Of a stretch of DNA of 64,000 nt, positions 1-8,905 are shown one piece after another. The translations under genes and the position numbers were made by a program. The notes under the pieces are model-generated. The model made no database searches and was not told the DNA's origin. It was given only the letters and a program-made list of their open reading frames with translations. Position 1 is the stretch's first letter; each line of letters starts with the position of its first letter. The DNA comes from Paenibacillus radicibacter (GTDB lineage: Bacteria; Bacillota; Bacilli; Paenibacillales; NBRC-103111): the NCBI RefSeq assembly GCF_024721995.1, contig NZ_JANQBC010000003.1, positions 186,001-250,000 on the forward strand. Reading direction: 5' to 3'.

Positions 1-847
1 TAATGGTGTCGTAAGTAAACAAGCCACTCTCCGTAACGAACTGCCCTTTCGTTAGAGTCGAAATTCGACCCCATTCATCCGGATACATTTTGGCATAAGT
101 CAGATGAAGACGATCCGGATACATAAATCCCCAATCCAGATCAGCATCGTTACTCGCCATCCAATACCCATCGTTATTCACAAGTTCTGCAGTACCGTAT
201 TCGTCAATAGTGGCCATTTTGAAATACTCAAGCAATTTATTGCCCAAATAATTAACGACCAAGATCCCTCGCTTAGTCCCATCTTGATCGTAAATCGGAG
301 TTCCCATCCGTATCGTTGGCTTAATCGGCGTTTCAATCACGTTATTCTCTTTGTTCAGATCAAATGGAGCAATATATAACTCACCTTTATTCAAAGCTAA
401 TGTATGTAAAAAATAGTACGTATCCGCTTGATCCTGAAGCCGATCCGGCGCGACAATGACCGGATTTCCTCCATTATTGTTCACTCGGGTGTGCTCAAAA
501 CCCTGCATGTCCAAAATATGGATCTGATCATAGAAAGCCTTCCGTCTAGAGAAATCCTTATACTCCTGCGCAAGTTGCTCGGATTCACTCTTGCCATGAT
601 GTGTCGCTAGATCAGAGAGAAACAAGACATCTGTCTTCCTTGCACTCAAATTCCGATACAGCGAACCGACCCCATTCATCACTTTATTTAACTCTTTCTT
701 CCCAATCGCCTCCATAAACCGCGCTGATTCCCAGTTATACGCAGAGAATAAGATGATACCGCCTATTAAGAGCAAAGGGAAGAAAAACAAGCCAAAATAT
801 TTGAACCCTCCTCCGCGAAAATACTCGGTTGTTGGACTAGCTCGCAT
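1..847 (-). CDS. CACHE-type sensor protein, N-terminal part (cut by window edge)
   Basis: The minus strand is open from an ATG at 847 to the left edge (282 codons), with a stop two codons upstream of that ATG. A membrane helix (about residues 17-34, FGLFFFPLLLIGGIILF) is followed by an extracellular region that reads like a double-CACHE sensor: it contains the segments FLSDLATHHG, HILDMQGFEHTRVNN and GILVVNYLGNKLL. Proteins with this layout usually end in a GGDEF, histidine-kinase or chemoreceptor output, which lies outside the window. The gene starts 51 nt after the histidine kinase stop, so it may belong to the same transcription unit. The Shine-Dalgarno at 847 is weak; a GGAGGAGGG inside the frame could instead serve an internal TTG. 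Confidence 0.7.
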   Translation of the reverse strand, partial: MRASPTTEYFRGGGFKYFGLFFFPLLLIGGIILFSAYNWESARFMEAIGKKELNKVMNGVGSLYRNLSARKTDVLFLSDLATHHGKSESEQLAQEYKDFSRRKAFYDQIHILDMQGFEHTRVNNNGGNPVIVAPDRLQDQADTYYFLHTLALNKGELYIAPFDLNKENNVIETPIKPTIRMGTPIYDQDGTKRGILVVNYLGNKLLEYFKMATIDEYGTAELVNNDGYWMASNDADLDWGFMYPDRLHLTYAKMYPDEWGRISTLTKGQFVTESGLFTYDTI

Positions 848-897
848 CGACTAACACTCACTTTCTTAGTATTCATAGACACACATCCCCTATCATA

Positions 898-2730
898 CTA
901 CAAATATTCATGCCCTTCATCGAGTTCAAAATAAACCATAACCCCATGATCTGTATTACGTACTCCATAGGTCGAATGATGCAGATCCAGAATATTTTTT
1001 ACAATCGCAAGTCCAAGTCCTGTCCCCCCGCTATTACGAGCAGCATCAATACGATAAAAGCGATCCCAGATCCGTTCTAAATCCTCATCCGTTATTGGAC
1101 TACCCTCATTCTCTACCTCAACTCGAATCCGTTTACCCTCTTGTTTAAATGACACACTAATCGTTCCGCCAGGAGGGGTATACGTAATCGCATTACTTAA
1201 TAGATTAACAAGCACCTGCTCAATTCGATCACTATTCCCAAGTACAAGGGGACTTACCTCCTCCACATGGAAATGCAATTGCTTATCCTCCAATTGAAAT
1301 ATGAACTTCTCACTGGTCTTCATCACTAAAGGTCTTATCGCGAAGTTCGTCATACTTAACTTATACGTACCGGATTCAAATTTCGCCAGCTCCAGCATAT
1401 CCGTGACAATCCGATTCATATACGTCACTTCACCCGCTAGTGCGCCCAGATAGTAATCGCTCTTATGCTTGGCTACCCCCTCTTGCAGCATGGAGATACA
1501 GCTTTTCATCACGCTAAGTGGCGTCTTGAGTTCATGAGAGACACCCGCAACGAATTCCTTACGTACCTTCTCCAACTTGCGCTCTTTATCGATATCCTGC
1601 TGCAGCTTGCTGTTGGCCACTTCTAATTGGTCAATATGACTTTTTAAGTTGTCCGATAGTTGATTAATACTCCCAGATAAACTGCCAATCTCATCTTTAG
1701 AGGTAACAGGTAATTTTTCATTAAAATGAAATTCCACCATCTGCTGCGTGACCCGCTTCATTCGAATTAACGGTGCAGCTATCATTCTTGAAAAATGAAA
1801 CGAAAGCAAGATCACAAATACAACTGCGATTAAGCAGCCAAATAAATAATATTTCCGCATCATCCCTACTGCTTCTGTAACGGGCTGTAAATAGGTCATG
1901 CCGAATATATAGCCCGTTGTTTCACCATTTTTTACAATTGGCTTAACAAATAATTTGTTGGTTACTCCGTTTTCCACATAATCTAACGTATTCAATTGAT
2001 CCGTTGCCTTATATTTGCCCATGACTAGTATCGCTTGAAAATACCGGATGCTCTTTATCTGTTCCAAACTTGTAAGTGGCGGCAATTCTTCTTGATTCTT
2101 AGGTAAATGAATGCTCCGAATATGCCCTTCAATGGGCGAGGTTGTATTCTTAGGATTAGCTGCGAACTGTTCATCCTGCAAAAGCTTCATGAGCTCCGAA
2201 TTCATCCAATCAAATTGGGTGAGAATGGAATGCGCCAAGATTTGATAGGGATAGAGGGAGTCTTGATCCAGAATACCTGCTGCGACGATATAATCTCCAG
2301 CTATAAGTCGGTACAATTGGCGATTATTCACTTCTTTAAGCGATATGTAATTATTAAGCGGAATTCGAAGTGTTGAGTCTTTAGGAAGAACTTTCACTTC
2401 CCCGTTGTTTAATAAGGCATACTTATATTCCATCTCAATATAATAATCCTCGCCTAACTTTATGTTACCTTGCGAATCCAGAATAGAGATGTAAGTATGA
2501 TTGCGTTCATAAAACTTCTCAATTAGTAAATTTACGGCATCGTCATCCTGCTGACTTCCCTCATACGCTTGGGCGAAATTTTCCATCTGATGATTAATCT
2601 GAATCACTTTATTTTTCACATAATAATATTTAAAAAAATAAGTTTGACCAACAAAAAAACCGATAAACGCGAATATAAACAATCCCATCGTCCACATAAA
2701 CAACTTGTATGTGATGCTCCGATTTCTCAT
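898..2730 (-). CDS. Membrane sensor histidine kinase (HAMP-HisKA-HATPase)
   Basis: A 610-aa kinase that autophosphorylates on histidine and passes phosphate to the regulator encoded just upstream. An N-terminal helix (about 9-30) and a second helix (about 292-312, LFGCLIAVVFVILLSFHF) flank an extracellular sensor of roughly 260 residues. Next come a HAMP linker, a coiled region and the H-box FVAGVSHELKTPLSV (His near 400). The ATPase domain shows an N-box (VLVNLLSNAITYTPPGG), a G1 box (WDRFYRIDAARNSGGTG) and the GLGLAIVKNI motif. The ATG overlaps the regulator stop in an ATGA, which indicates translational coupling. The signal sensed is unknown; the large extracytoplasmic domain argues for an envelope or peptide cue. 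Confidence 0.93.
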   Translation of the reverse strand: MRNRSITYKLFMWTMGLFIFAFIGFFVGQTYFFKYYYVKNKVIQINHQMENFAQAYEGSQQDDDAVNLLIEKFYERNHTYISILDSQGNIKLGEDYYIEMEYKYALLNNGEVKVLPKDSTLRIPLNNYISLKEVNNRQLYRLIAGDYIVAAGILDQDSLYPYQILAHSILTQFDWMNSELMKLLQDEQFAANPKNTTSPIEGHIRSIHLPKNQEELPPLTSLEQIKSIRYFQAILVMGKYKATDQLNTLDYVENGVTNKLFVKPIVKNGETTGYIFGMTYLQPVTEAVGMMRKYYLFGCLIAVVFVILLSFHFSRMIAAPLIRMKRVTQQMVEFHFNEKLPVTSKDEIGSLSGSINQLSDNLKSHIDQLEVANSKLQQDIDKERKLEKVRKEFVAGVSHELKTPLSVMKSCISMLQEGVAKHKSDYYLGALAGEVTYMNRIVTDMLELAKFESGTYKLSMTNFAIRPLVMKTSEKFIFQLEDKQLHFHVEEVSPLVLGNSDRIEQVLVNLLSNAITYTPPGGTISVSFKQEGKRIRVEVENEGSPITDEDLERIWDRFYRIDAARNSGGTGLGLAIVKNILDLHHSTYGVRNTDHGVMVYFELDEGHEYL

Positions 2731-3407
2731 GGCTGAACCTCGAACTTATATCCAGAGCCAAATACCGTCACAATATGGTTTGCCTTAATGCCTAATTTGC
2801 TTCGTAAATTGCGAATATGGGTACTAATCGTACGATCATCGCCTTCATAATCATAACCCCAAATATGAATTACAAGTGATTCTCGCGTCATCACATGCCC
2901 CTGATTTTCCATCAAATAATCCAGTATCTCAAACTCTGTATGTGTTAAGTTAATCTCTTGGTCATCCACGGTTACGATTCGTGTGGAGCGATTTATCCCA
3001 ATATCGGCAAGCTCAATTCGATCCTTCGTATGTTTCGTTCCTTGAATGCGCCTCAGCAGCGTATTTGCTTTTGCTACAAGAACAGAGGGGCTAAACGGCT
3101 TGGTGACATAATCGTCAGCCCCTAGCTCGTAGCCATGTAGTGCATCTTCTTCATCTGAACGCGCTGTTAGCATAATAATGGGTACTGATGAGTGCTGGCG
3201 AATATGTCTACATACTTCCCAGCCATCGAGCTTCGGCATCATAATATCCAGAATGACCAAATCGACCGTTGACTGATCGAAGAGCGTAATGCCCTGCAAC
3301 CCGTCAGCAGCCTCAATGACCTGATAATCATTGCTATGAAAATAATCGACAATCATTTCACGCAGTATCGCTTTATCTTCGATAACGAGTACCTTTCTTT
3401 CCACCAC
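2727..3407 (-). CDS. OmpR/PhoB-family response regulator
   Basis: A 226-aa regulator with an N-terminal receiver domain (acidic pair in VIEDK, phosphoacceptor Asp in LVILDIMMPK near residue 54, conserved Lys in DDYVTKPFSP). The C-terminal winged-helix DNA-binding domain has the typical LTHTEFEILDYLMENQG and HIRNLRSKLG segments. It is encoded between the C39-like protein (36 nt upstream) and the kinase (4-nt overlap), so the three genes form one probable operon. Targets are unknown. The gene next to it suggests the cell envelope. Confidence 0.94.
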   Translation of the reverse strand: MVERKVLVIEDKAILREMIVDYFHSNDYQVIEAADGLQGITLFDQSTVDLVILDIMMPKLDGWEVCRHIRQHSSVPIIMLTARSDEEDALHGYELGADDYVTKPFSPSVLVAKANTLLRRIQGTKHTKDRIELADIGINRSTRIVTVDDQEINLTHTEFEILDYLMENQGHVMTRESLVIHIWGYDYEGDDRTISTHIRNLRSKLGIKANHIVTVFGSGYKFEVQP

Positions 3408-3443
3408 TGATCACCTAAATGCTCATGTATTTTAAGATAGGAA

Positions 3444-4277
3444 TTACAATCCGGCTATAAGTTCCGGTCCAATGCTAATCGCTTGACGTCCCATTTGAAT
3501 CCATGCTTGTTCGAAATCCTGTTTTCTTACTTTTCTTACACGATCGAGTGGATCATTAATATAAACAAAGTTATTATCATAGCCGTTTACGACAACACTA
3601 TGCTCCCGATACGTGACTTTCATTGAGCCTTCATCTGTGTGCCAAGTCAGGAAACTATCTTGTGGCAATTTCGCATGTGCCGCATTCGTAATGACCCAAA
3701 CCGGTGAACCCTTGTCGATCGCAGCATAGATATCATCCATGCTCCCGCCTGTTAAATTCACTAATTGCGTCGGCAAATACTTGGAACCAAGCTTAAATAC
3801 TGCATCCGCATACACACCCATACCCGGATTGTCGAATGAATACATGTCACCAACGAAACCCTTATTCATGTTGCCATGCAAACCGCTTGCGTCTTTAAAC
3901 GGAAGCTTCGGTATGTTCCTTGCCAACTCCATCTTACCCACATCTACACCTGCATATTGCAGCAGCATCGCAAGGCTAGTCACTTCACAGCCGCGCGGCA
4001 ATTCCGGCATCTGATGAATAAGCGGCACATCAAGGCGTCTGCTCTCTTGTTGATTATTAGTTTGCTTCTGATCTGCCGTCTTATCCACTTGTTGCGTCTG
4101 CTCATTATGTACAGGCGCATATAATTTATTTTCATTGTTTAACGCTTGTACGGAAGGATCAGCACTTGCTAATGATTGATAGAATCCATCTTTACCTGTA
4201 AAGTCGGAACTGTCGAATATAAGGACAAGGCATATCACCATAATAGGCAGTACATATAGCCATCTTTTCGTCTTCAT
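3444..4277 (-). CDS. Membrane-anchored or secreted C39-like cysteine peptidase family protein
   Basis: A 277-aa protein with an N-terminal hydrophobic helix (WLYVLPIMVICLVLIF), a low-complexity Gln/Asn linker (about 55-80) and a C-terminal peptidase C39_2-like domain. The conserved LPRGCEVTSLAMLLQYAGV carries the candidate nucleophile Cys. REHSVVVNGYDNNFVYINDPL carries the His and Asp positions expected in this fold. It resembles YvpB-type proteins of Bacillus, whose substrates are not established. It is the first gene of the operon with the two-component pair. Its Shine-Dalgarno (GGAGAG) sits inside a 5' UTR hairpin described separately. Peptidase activity is inferred from the family only. 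Confidence 0.82.
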   Translation of the reverse strand: MKTKRWLYVLPIMVICLVLIFDSSDFTGKDGFYQSLASADPSVQALNNENKLYAPVHNEQTQQVDKTADQKQTNNQQESRRLDVPLIHQMPELPRGCEVTSLAMLLQYAGVDVGKMELARNIPKLPFKDASGLHGNMNKGFVGDMYSFDNPGMGVYADAVFKLGSKYLPTQLVNLTGGSMDDIYAAIDKGSPVWVITNAAHAKLPQDSFLTWHTDEGSMKVTYREHSVVVNGYDNNFVYINDPLDRVRKVRKQDFEQAWIQMGRQAISIGPELIAGL

Positions 4278-4289
4278 CGTATATAGTCA

Positions 4290-4339
4290 CTCTCCAAATC
4301 TCGTAATCTATTGCTGTTGATTACGAGTCTACGGGAGAG
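4290..4339 (-). promoter_or_regulatory. 5' UTR nested hairpin pairing with the Shine-Dalgarno of the C39-like gene
   Basis: CTCGTAATC (4300-4308) pairs perfectly with GATTACGAG (4319-4327) around a 10-nt loop. Outside it, ACTCTCC (about 4290-4296) pairs with GGAGAGT (about 4333-4339). On the minus-strand transcript the 3' outer arm is the GGAGAGT that serves as ribosome binding site about 12 nt before the ATG at 4277. The structure could therefore hide the start site. A DNA operator is the alternative reading. Confidence 0.5.
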
Positions 4340-4490
4340 TTATGAAGATCTTATCAAGATCGATTCACATAGAGTTTGGTAATAAAACCCTGATATACAC
4401 GAGCCTTATGAACATTGGACTTTTGAAAGCGTGATTTGTATCATTAAAAGTAAGACATAAGACATTCATAACAGACAGGAGTCGATTCAA

Positions 4491-5234
4491 ATGTCATCCA
4501 CAACATCCATTTCAAACTCACGTCATATTCCAGTCACAGGTGCTTACAATGTCCGTGATCTTGGTGGATATGAGACGAAAACAGGGCAAACGACGCGCTG
4601 GGGCGTCTTCTATCGTGCAGATGGCCTTCATCAGTTATCCGAAGACAGCACACAAGCGCTAATTGATCGTAACATCCATACCGTCATTGACTTGCGCAGC
4701 AGCTTCGAAGTGGACAAGCAGAAAGACGTATTCGATGGCATGGACGGCGTGCATTACATCAATATCGCACTCATCAATCCTGCTAAACCTAAAGATATAA
4801 AGATCACAAGCTTGTACGATATGTATGTAGAATTAGTGGACTACTCTCAAGAGTTGATCTTACAAGTATTCAAACAGTTTCTTGAAGTTAAAGACGGAGC
4901 TATCTTGTTCCACTGCACAGCGGGTAAAGATCGTACTGGGGTCATTGCAGCGCTATTACTTGAACTATTAGGCGTGCCAGAGAAGACTATTGTGGAGGAT
5001 TATGCTCTAACGGCGTCTTGCATTGCACCGATATTGCCAGCGATGCGTGAAGCTCGCCCATCCTTCGTACCCGAAGAAATGTATGAGCGCTTCCTGGGCT
5101 GTGAACCGGAATATATGGAACAATTGCTGCATTACATGCATGAGAAGTACGGCAGCAGCGAAGCGTATTTGCGTCATATTGGATTAAGTGAGGATGAACT
5201 AGCCGAGCTTAAATCGAAGTTTACTGCAGAGTAA
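4491..5234 (+). CDS. Tyrosine-protein phosphatase (Y_phosphatase3 / IphP-like)
   Basis: A 247-aa cytosolic enzyme with the protein tyrosine phosphatase P-loop HCTAGKDRTG (catalytic Cys near residue 142) and the upstream general-acid region. The N-terminal NVRDLGGYETKTGQTTRWG and FYRADGLHQL segments are the hallmark of this family. It should hydrolyse phosphotyrosine or related phosphoesters. The ATG has AGGAG 10 nt upstream. The gene stands alone, divergent from the C39 operon and closed by a terminator, so its physiological substrate cannot be read from context. Confidence 0.9.
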   Translation: MSSTTSISNSRHIPVTGAYNVRDLGGYETKTGQTTRWGVFYRADGLHQLSEDSTQALIDRNIHTVIDLRSSFEVDKQKDVFDGMDGVHYINIALINPAKPKDIKITSLYDMYVELVDYSQELILQVFKQFLEVKDGAILFHCTAGKDRTGVIAALLLELLGVPEKTIVEDYALTASCIAPILPAMREARPSFVPEEMYERFLGCEPEYMEQLLHYMHEKYGSSEAYLRHIGLSEDELAELKSKFTAE

Positions 5235-5240
5235 TTACGA

Positions 5241-5279
5241 AAGAAGCCCAACCACTGAGTGGTCGAGCTTCTTTTTTTG
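5241..5279. terminator. Intrinsic terminator after the phosphatase gene
   Basis: AGAAGC pairs with GCTTCT, with ACCACT/AGTGGT inside, followed by a run of seven T on the plus strand. It lies between two convergent genes. Confidence 0.85.
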
Positions 5280-5289
5280 TAATCACGGA

Positions 5290-6435
5290 TTAAACATAAT
5301 TGTTCGTGCTGTTGTTGCGTCCAAACTTGTAGATCGAGACGAGGAAGAATGCAACCGCAAAGGTACAGATGATCAAGATATTCATCGATAAGCTGCTTAG
5401 ACTAACACCTTTTTGTAACTGTGTAATGGTGTCGAGCACCCAACGCTGCGGCATGAAATCTCCGATTTGCTGTAGCACCTTCGGCATAAATTCTGCTGGC
5501 CAGAAGCAGCCTGCAAGCATACTTGTCGGCACGAAAAGTAGCGTCTGCATGGAGCTTGAACTTGCCGATGTCTTCGCGAAAGCAACCGTGATAAAGGAGA
5601 AGCCGATAGCAACCAGTGCATACAACACGAGAACGAACATCATCGCCCCAAATGGGATTCCAAAATCAATGTTGAACACAAACTTCATCATTAGCAGTGT
5701 AAATGTAAGCTGTACGATGAGCACGCACAAATTCACCATAACATTAGCAATCACATAACTTCTAGCGGTAATTGGTGTAGATAGTAGACGGTAGTAAGTT
5801 CTACCCTCTTTTTCTTTGAGCAAAATTTCCGTTAAGCTGCCTGCTGACATAAGCAAGATCATAAGCAAGTAACCCACTGCTCCATAAGTCATTTGCTTGC
5901 CTCTGGAAGTATCTTCGAGCGTTGAACTTGTTAACTTAAAATTCGCTTGGTGGTAGTTCTCATACATCGTCTTAAACTTCGCTGCATCGCCGCCCGCCGC
6001 CTTACTCATCGCTGTAATAGTATCGATATAGCGGTATAAATCATTTTTTACAAAAGTCGTAATTTGCGCGCCCTGGATAGAAGTGACCTCAATATGAGAT
6101 GGACTTCCTTCCTGTACAGATTGAGCAAATCCTGCTTCGAATTTCACGACTACATCTTGTTTATTATCCGTCAGTGCATCATCAACCTCTGTCGATTCGA
6201 TCGGGGTCACCTTAACAGACTTAAGATTTGAGAGAAAGTGAATGGTATCTGTTGTGATCGCTTGATCATCTTGATTAACGACTGCTATACGGACAACATT
6301 CTGACCTGAATTACCGTAAGCAAGAAAGGCGATGAAGATACCCACTAGCGGCGTAATTAAGTAGAACATAACGGTCTTCTTATTGCTGAAAGTCACTTTA
6401 AACGTGTGTCGAATTAACCATAGTATATCTCGCAT
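5290..6435 (-). CDS. ABC-2 type exporter permease (second subunit)
   Basis: A 381-aa membrane protein with an N-terminal helix (about 18-40), a large extracellular domain (about 45-180) and five to six C-terminal helices, the layout of ABC2_membrane_3 permeases such as LnrM/LnrN and YhaP-type exporters. It follows the first permease after one base and should pair with it and the upstream ATPase. It is the last gene of the operon and ends next to a convergent terminator. Confidence 0.88.
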   Translation of the reverse strand: MRDILWLIRHTFKVTFSNKKTVMFYLITPLVGIFIAFLAYGNSGQNVVRIAVVNQDDQAITTDTIHFLSNLKSVKVTPIESTEVDDALTDNKQDVVVKFEAGFAQSVQEGSPSHIEVTSIQGAQITTFVKNDLYRYIDTITAMSKAAGGDAAKFKTMYENYHQANFKLTSSTLEDTSRGKQMTYGAVGYLLMILLMSAGSLTEILLKEKEGRTYYRLLSTPITARSYVIANVMVNLCVLIVQLTFTLLMMKFVFNIDFGIPFGAMMFVLVLYALVAIGFSFITVAFAKTSASSSSMQTLLFVPTSMLAGCFWPAEFMPKVLQQIGDFMPQRWVLDTITQLQKGVSLSSLSMNILIICTFAVAFFLVSIYKFGRNNSTNNYV

Positions 6436-6436
6436 G

Positions 6437-7561
6437 TTAGATTCCCTCCCTCTTTCTCATCGAGAAAATGGCAATGAGCAGTAGAATAGCCGCGATACCG
6501 ATATTAAATCCTATTGCAGGAAGTGCTGCTAATACATCACCGGTATAAATAATCTTTGTAGCAGCTAACCGAACCCAAGTGATCGGTGATAGATGGGCCA
6601 CAATATTCACGATCTGATCTTTTGTCGGATCAATCGCGAAATAAGCACCACCAATAAATGAAAGAACTTGAACAACGATCATAACGATTGATCTTGCACC
6701 TTCATCAGATTTCGTCATGTAACTTAAACCAATCCCAAAGCTAATTGCAAGCAGCACTTGTGAGAGATAGATTGCGATAATGACACCTATGTGGTCGCCC
6801 CAATTGGCATTGTACGCATACTTAGTTACTAAGATTACGATAAGAACGAACAACGATTGAATGACGAATGCACCTAATATTTTGCCGATAACAATTTGCG
6901 TTATGCTAATGGGTGCAGCAAGGAGTCGATCTGCTGTATGATTGTTTCGTTCACCACGTAAGAGGTACAAAGCCGAGATTGCACCATATAAGGCTGTACT
7001 CGCTGTCGTTGCAAGCGCATAGTAATCCATCGCTCCAGGTTTATTAGGCGAATGAAGTGAAGTTTCCTTGATGTAAGTCGAATTGTTATTACCTGCGAGC
7101 AATTGGATGGCCGCTGGATTCACTTTAGTGATCTCCGTTCCCGCATTATATTTATCTACAACTGTACTCATCACACCCTGCACAATCGTACTCTGAATAC
7201 TCGTTAAATTACTGCCGTATACTTGCACACCGTTTGGCGATAGTTCAACGAAGGCATCATAGCGATTCTGCTTCACTTCTTCTTGCCCGTCTAGGTTTGA
7301 AGAGTTTTTCGTAAAGATGATATCAGACTTCGCCACTTCTTCAGTTACCTTTTCAAAATAGGTGGAGAACCCTCCCCCGTTATTGTCTTGATACAAAACT
7401 TTTATCTCGCCAATCTTGATATTTGAATCAAACATGCCTGAAAGTGCGGTACCTAGAATGAGTATGAGTACGATTGGAAATGCCAACATGAATAAGAATG
7501 ATCTGCGATCTCGTAAGTTACTCTTGATTTCTTTTAACGCTATATTCCAAATCACCACCAC
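6437..7561 (-). CDS. ABC-2 type exporter permease (first subunit)
   Basis: A paralogue of the next gene with the same layout: N-terminal helix (FLFMLAFPIVLILILGTAL), an extracellular domain of about 150 residues, then six helices including LLAISFGIGLSYM and IGIAAILLLIAIF. The frame is open from a GTG at 7570, but that codon is directly attached to the GGAGG ribosome binding site. The GTG at 7561 has proper spacing and is preferred (374 aa). It probably forms a heterodimer with its neighbour. Confidence 0.88.
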   Translation of the reverse strand: MVVIWNIALKEIKSNLRDRRSFLFMLAFPIVLILILGTALSGMFDSNIKIGEIKVLYQDNNGGGFSTYFEKVTEEVAKSDIIFTKNSSNLDGQEEVKQNRYDAFVELSPNGVQVYGSNLTSIQSTIVQGVMSTVVDKYNAGTEITKVNPAAIQLLAGNNNSTYIKETSLHSPNKPGAMDYYALATTASTALYGAISALYLLRGERNNHTADRLLAAPISITQIVIGKILGAFVIQSLFVLIVILVTKYAYNANWGDHIGVIIAIYLSQVLLAISFGIGLSYMTKSDEGARSIVMIVVQVLSFIGGAYFAIDPTKDQIVNIVAHLSPITWVRLAATKIIYTGDVLAALPAIGFNIGIAAILLLIAIFSMRKREGI

Positions 7562-7592
7562 GTGATTCACCCTCCTATTCGTCTTCTATCTC

Positions 7593-8528
7593 TTAGTCCC
7601 GAAGTTTTCTACCAGTTAGTGTTAAGAAGACGGTCTCCAGATTTGGCGCTTGTTCTTGAACGGAGCGAATCTCTACCTCTTGATTCATGAAAACTTGAAT
7701 GATCTTATTCAGATTGTTAACCCCTGTATCGGAGTTGATTTTCACAACATTCTCTTCCACTTGAATTGCCTTCACACCGCTGACCTCCTTGATGGAATCG
7801 ATATGTAGACCCTCAGCGGATTTAACCTCGATCCACAAATCTTTCGTATCGGTAATGATTGCTTTCAGTTGTTCTTTCGTACCCTCAGCGATGATCTTAC
7901 CGTGATCAATAATTGCGATTCGTGAGCAGATCTCCTCGACTTCCTCCATGTAATGGCTGGTGTAAATGATTGTGCAACCCATCTCATTGAGCTTTCGAAC
8001 AGAGTTCAGAATATAGTTACGTGACTGAGGATCGATACCAACAGTAGGTTCATCCATAATGATGAGTTTTGGTCGATGCGCAATCGCGCAAGCAATATTA
8101 AGTCTACGCTTCATCCCACCAGAGAAGTTACCAGGAATACTCTTGGCTTTATCGGTAAGTCCAACAAATTCTAATGCTTCCATCACTCGGTCATGAAGTT
8201 CACTGCCGCGTAAACCGTACAATCCTGCGAAGAAAGCAACATTCTCATATGCAGTTAGGTTCGAATAAATCGCAATGTCTTGTGGCACGATGCCGATGTT
8301 GGATTTAACGAACTTGCCATGTTTGGTGATGTCTTTGCCGAGGATGAACACTTCACCTTCTGTGCTGCGGATGAGGCTGGATACGATTGAGATTGTTGTA
8401 CTTTTACCCGCGCCGTTCGCTCCTAGGAAACCGAATATTTCTCCTTCTGCGACGGATAAAGACATATGATCTACTGCGATAAAATCGCCAAATTTCTTCG
8501 TTAGGTTTTTTACTTCTAGAATGTTCAC
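7593..8528 (-). CDS. ABC exporter ATP-binding protein (LnrL/CcmA-like)
   Basis: A 311-aa nucleotide-binding subunit: Walker A GANGAGKST (about 36-44), Q-loop, signature FSGGMKRRL (about 137-145), Walker B LIIMDEPTVGID, switch His in YTSHYMEE, and the C-terminal extension common in drug-exporting ABC-2 systems. The start is a GTG with GGGG 9 nt upstream. With the two downstream permeases it forms a complete exporter. The NarL-type two-component pair upstream is the arrangement of B. subtilis LnrJK-LMN (linearmycin resistance). That assignment rests on gene order and family and not on proven substrate. Confidence 0.92.
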   Translation of the reverse strand: MNILEVKNLTKKFGDFIAVDHMSLSVAEGEIFGFLGANGAGKSTTISIVSSLIRSTEGEVFILGKDITKHGKFVKSNIGIVPQDIAIYSNLTAYENVAFFAGLYGLRGSELHDRVMEALEFVGLTDKAKSIPGNFSGGMKRRLNIACAIAHRPKLIIMDEPTVGIDPQSRNYILNSVRKLNEMGCTIIYTSHYMEEVEEICSRIAIIDHGKIIAEGTKEQLKAIITDTKDLWIEVKSAEGLHIDSIKEVSGVKAIQVEENVVKINSDTGVNNLNKIIQVFMNQEVEIRSVQEQAPNLETVFLTLTGRKLRD

Positions 8529-8572
8529 CGTTCATTTCCCCTTTGTTTTCAACTTGTAAACCAAGTATAGCG

Positions 8573-8611
8573 AAAAAAGATGAACCTCCATAAGTGCAGA
8601 AGTTCATCCTT
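8573..8611 (-). terminator. Hairpin with U-tract between the two-component genes and the ABC exporter
   Basis: On the minus strand GATGAAC pairs with GTTCATC and is followed by TTTTTT. It lies 45 nt before the GTG of the ATP-binding gene, so it acts either as the end of the regulator-kinase transcript or as an attenuator that the exporter mRNA must pass. A TATACT hexamer follows directly, but no good -35 is seen. Confidence 0.65.
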
Positions 8612-8637
8612 TTGGTATGAGAAATATCATGTTGAGG

Positions 8638-8816
8638 GGGAGGGTTTTCATGAGGGGGCGGTTTGTGAGGAGGAGTCACTGCGGCGAAAAGAGTCACTTC
8701 CAGGCTCCCGTGAAATTCGTGAGCTTTGATTAGGTTTCTAAGGTGCGCTCACTCTTTCAATTCGCCATTCCAGTGACTCTTTTCACCTCCGTTCCTTGGC
8801 TCATGAAAACCCTCCC
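8638..8816 (-). repeat. Nested inverted repeat, copy D (reverse orientation)
   Basis: Three nested arms: 17 bp perfect (8638-8654 with 8800-8816), 13 bp perfect (8686-8698 with 8772-8784) and an apical GTGAGC/GCTCAC stem (8719-8724 with 8747-8752) around a 22-nt loop. Read on the minus strand the loop has CACCT, then AACCTAATCAAA, the same apical loop as in the copies at 11819 and 40279. A partial second unit with similar words (ATGAGCCGAGGAAC, AATGGCGAAT) lies at about 8860-8900. The element fills most of the 377-bp gap between the kinase and the ATP-binding gene. No coding capacity is evident. Confidence 0.7.
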
Positions 8817-8905
8817 GTTGGGTAGGTACGGAAGGCTCGGATTGTTCCCTCGCCCTTGCTTGCGGTAGTTGATTCGCCATTGTTCCTCGGCTCATTAACA
8901 CTCTC

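Noticed and set aside
104-610. Plus-strand frames of 91 and 60 codons at the left edge
   Set aside because: The minus strand carries a continuous CACHE-sensor reading frame here, which explains the sequence better.
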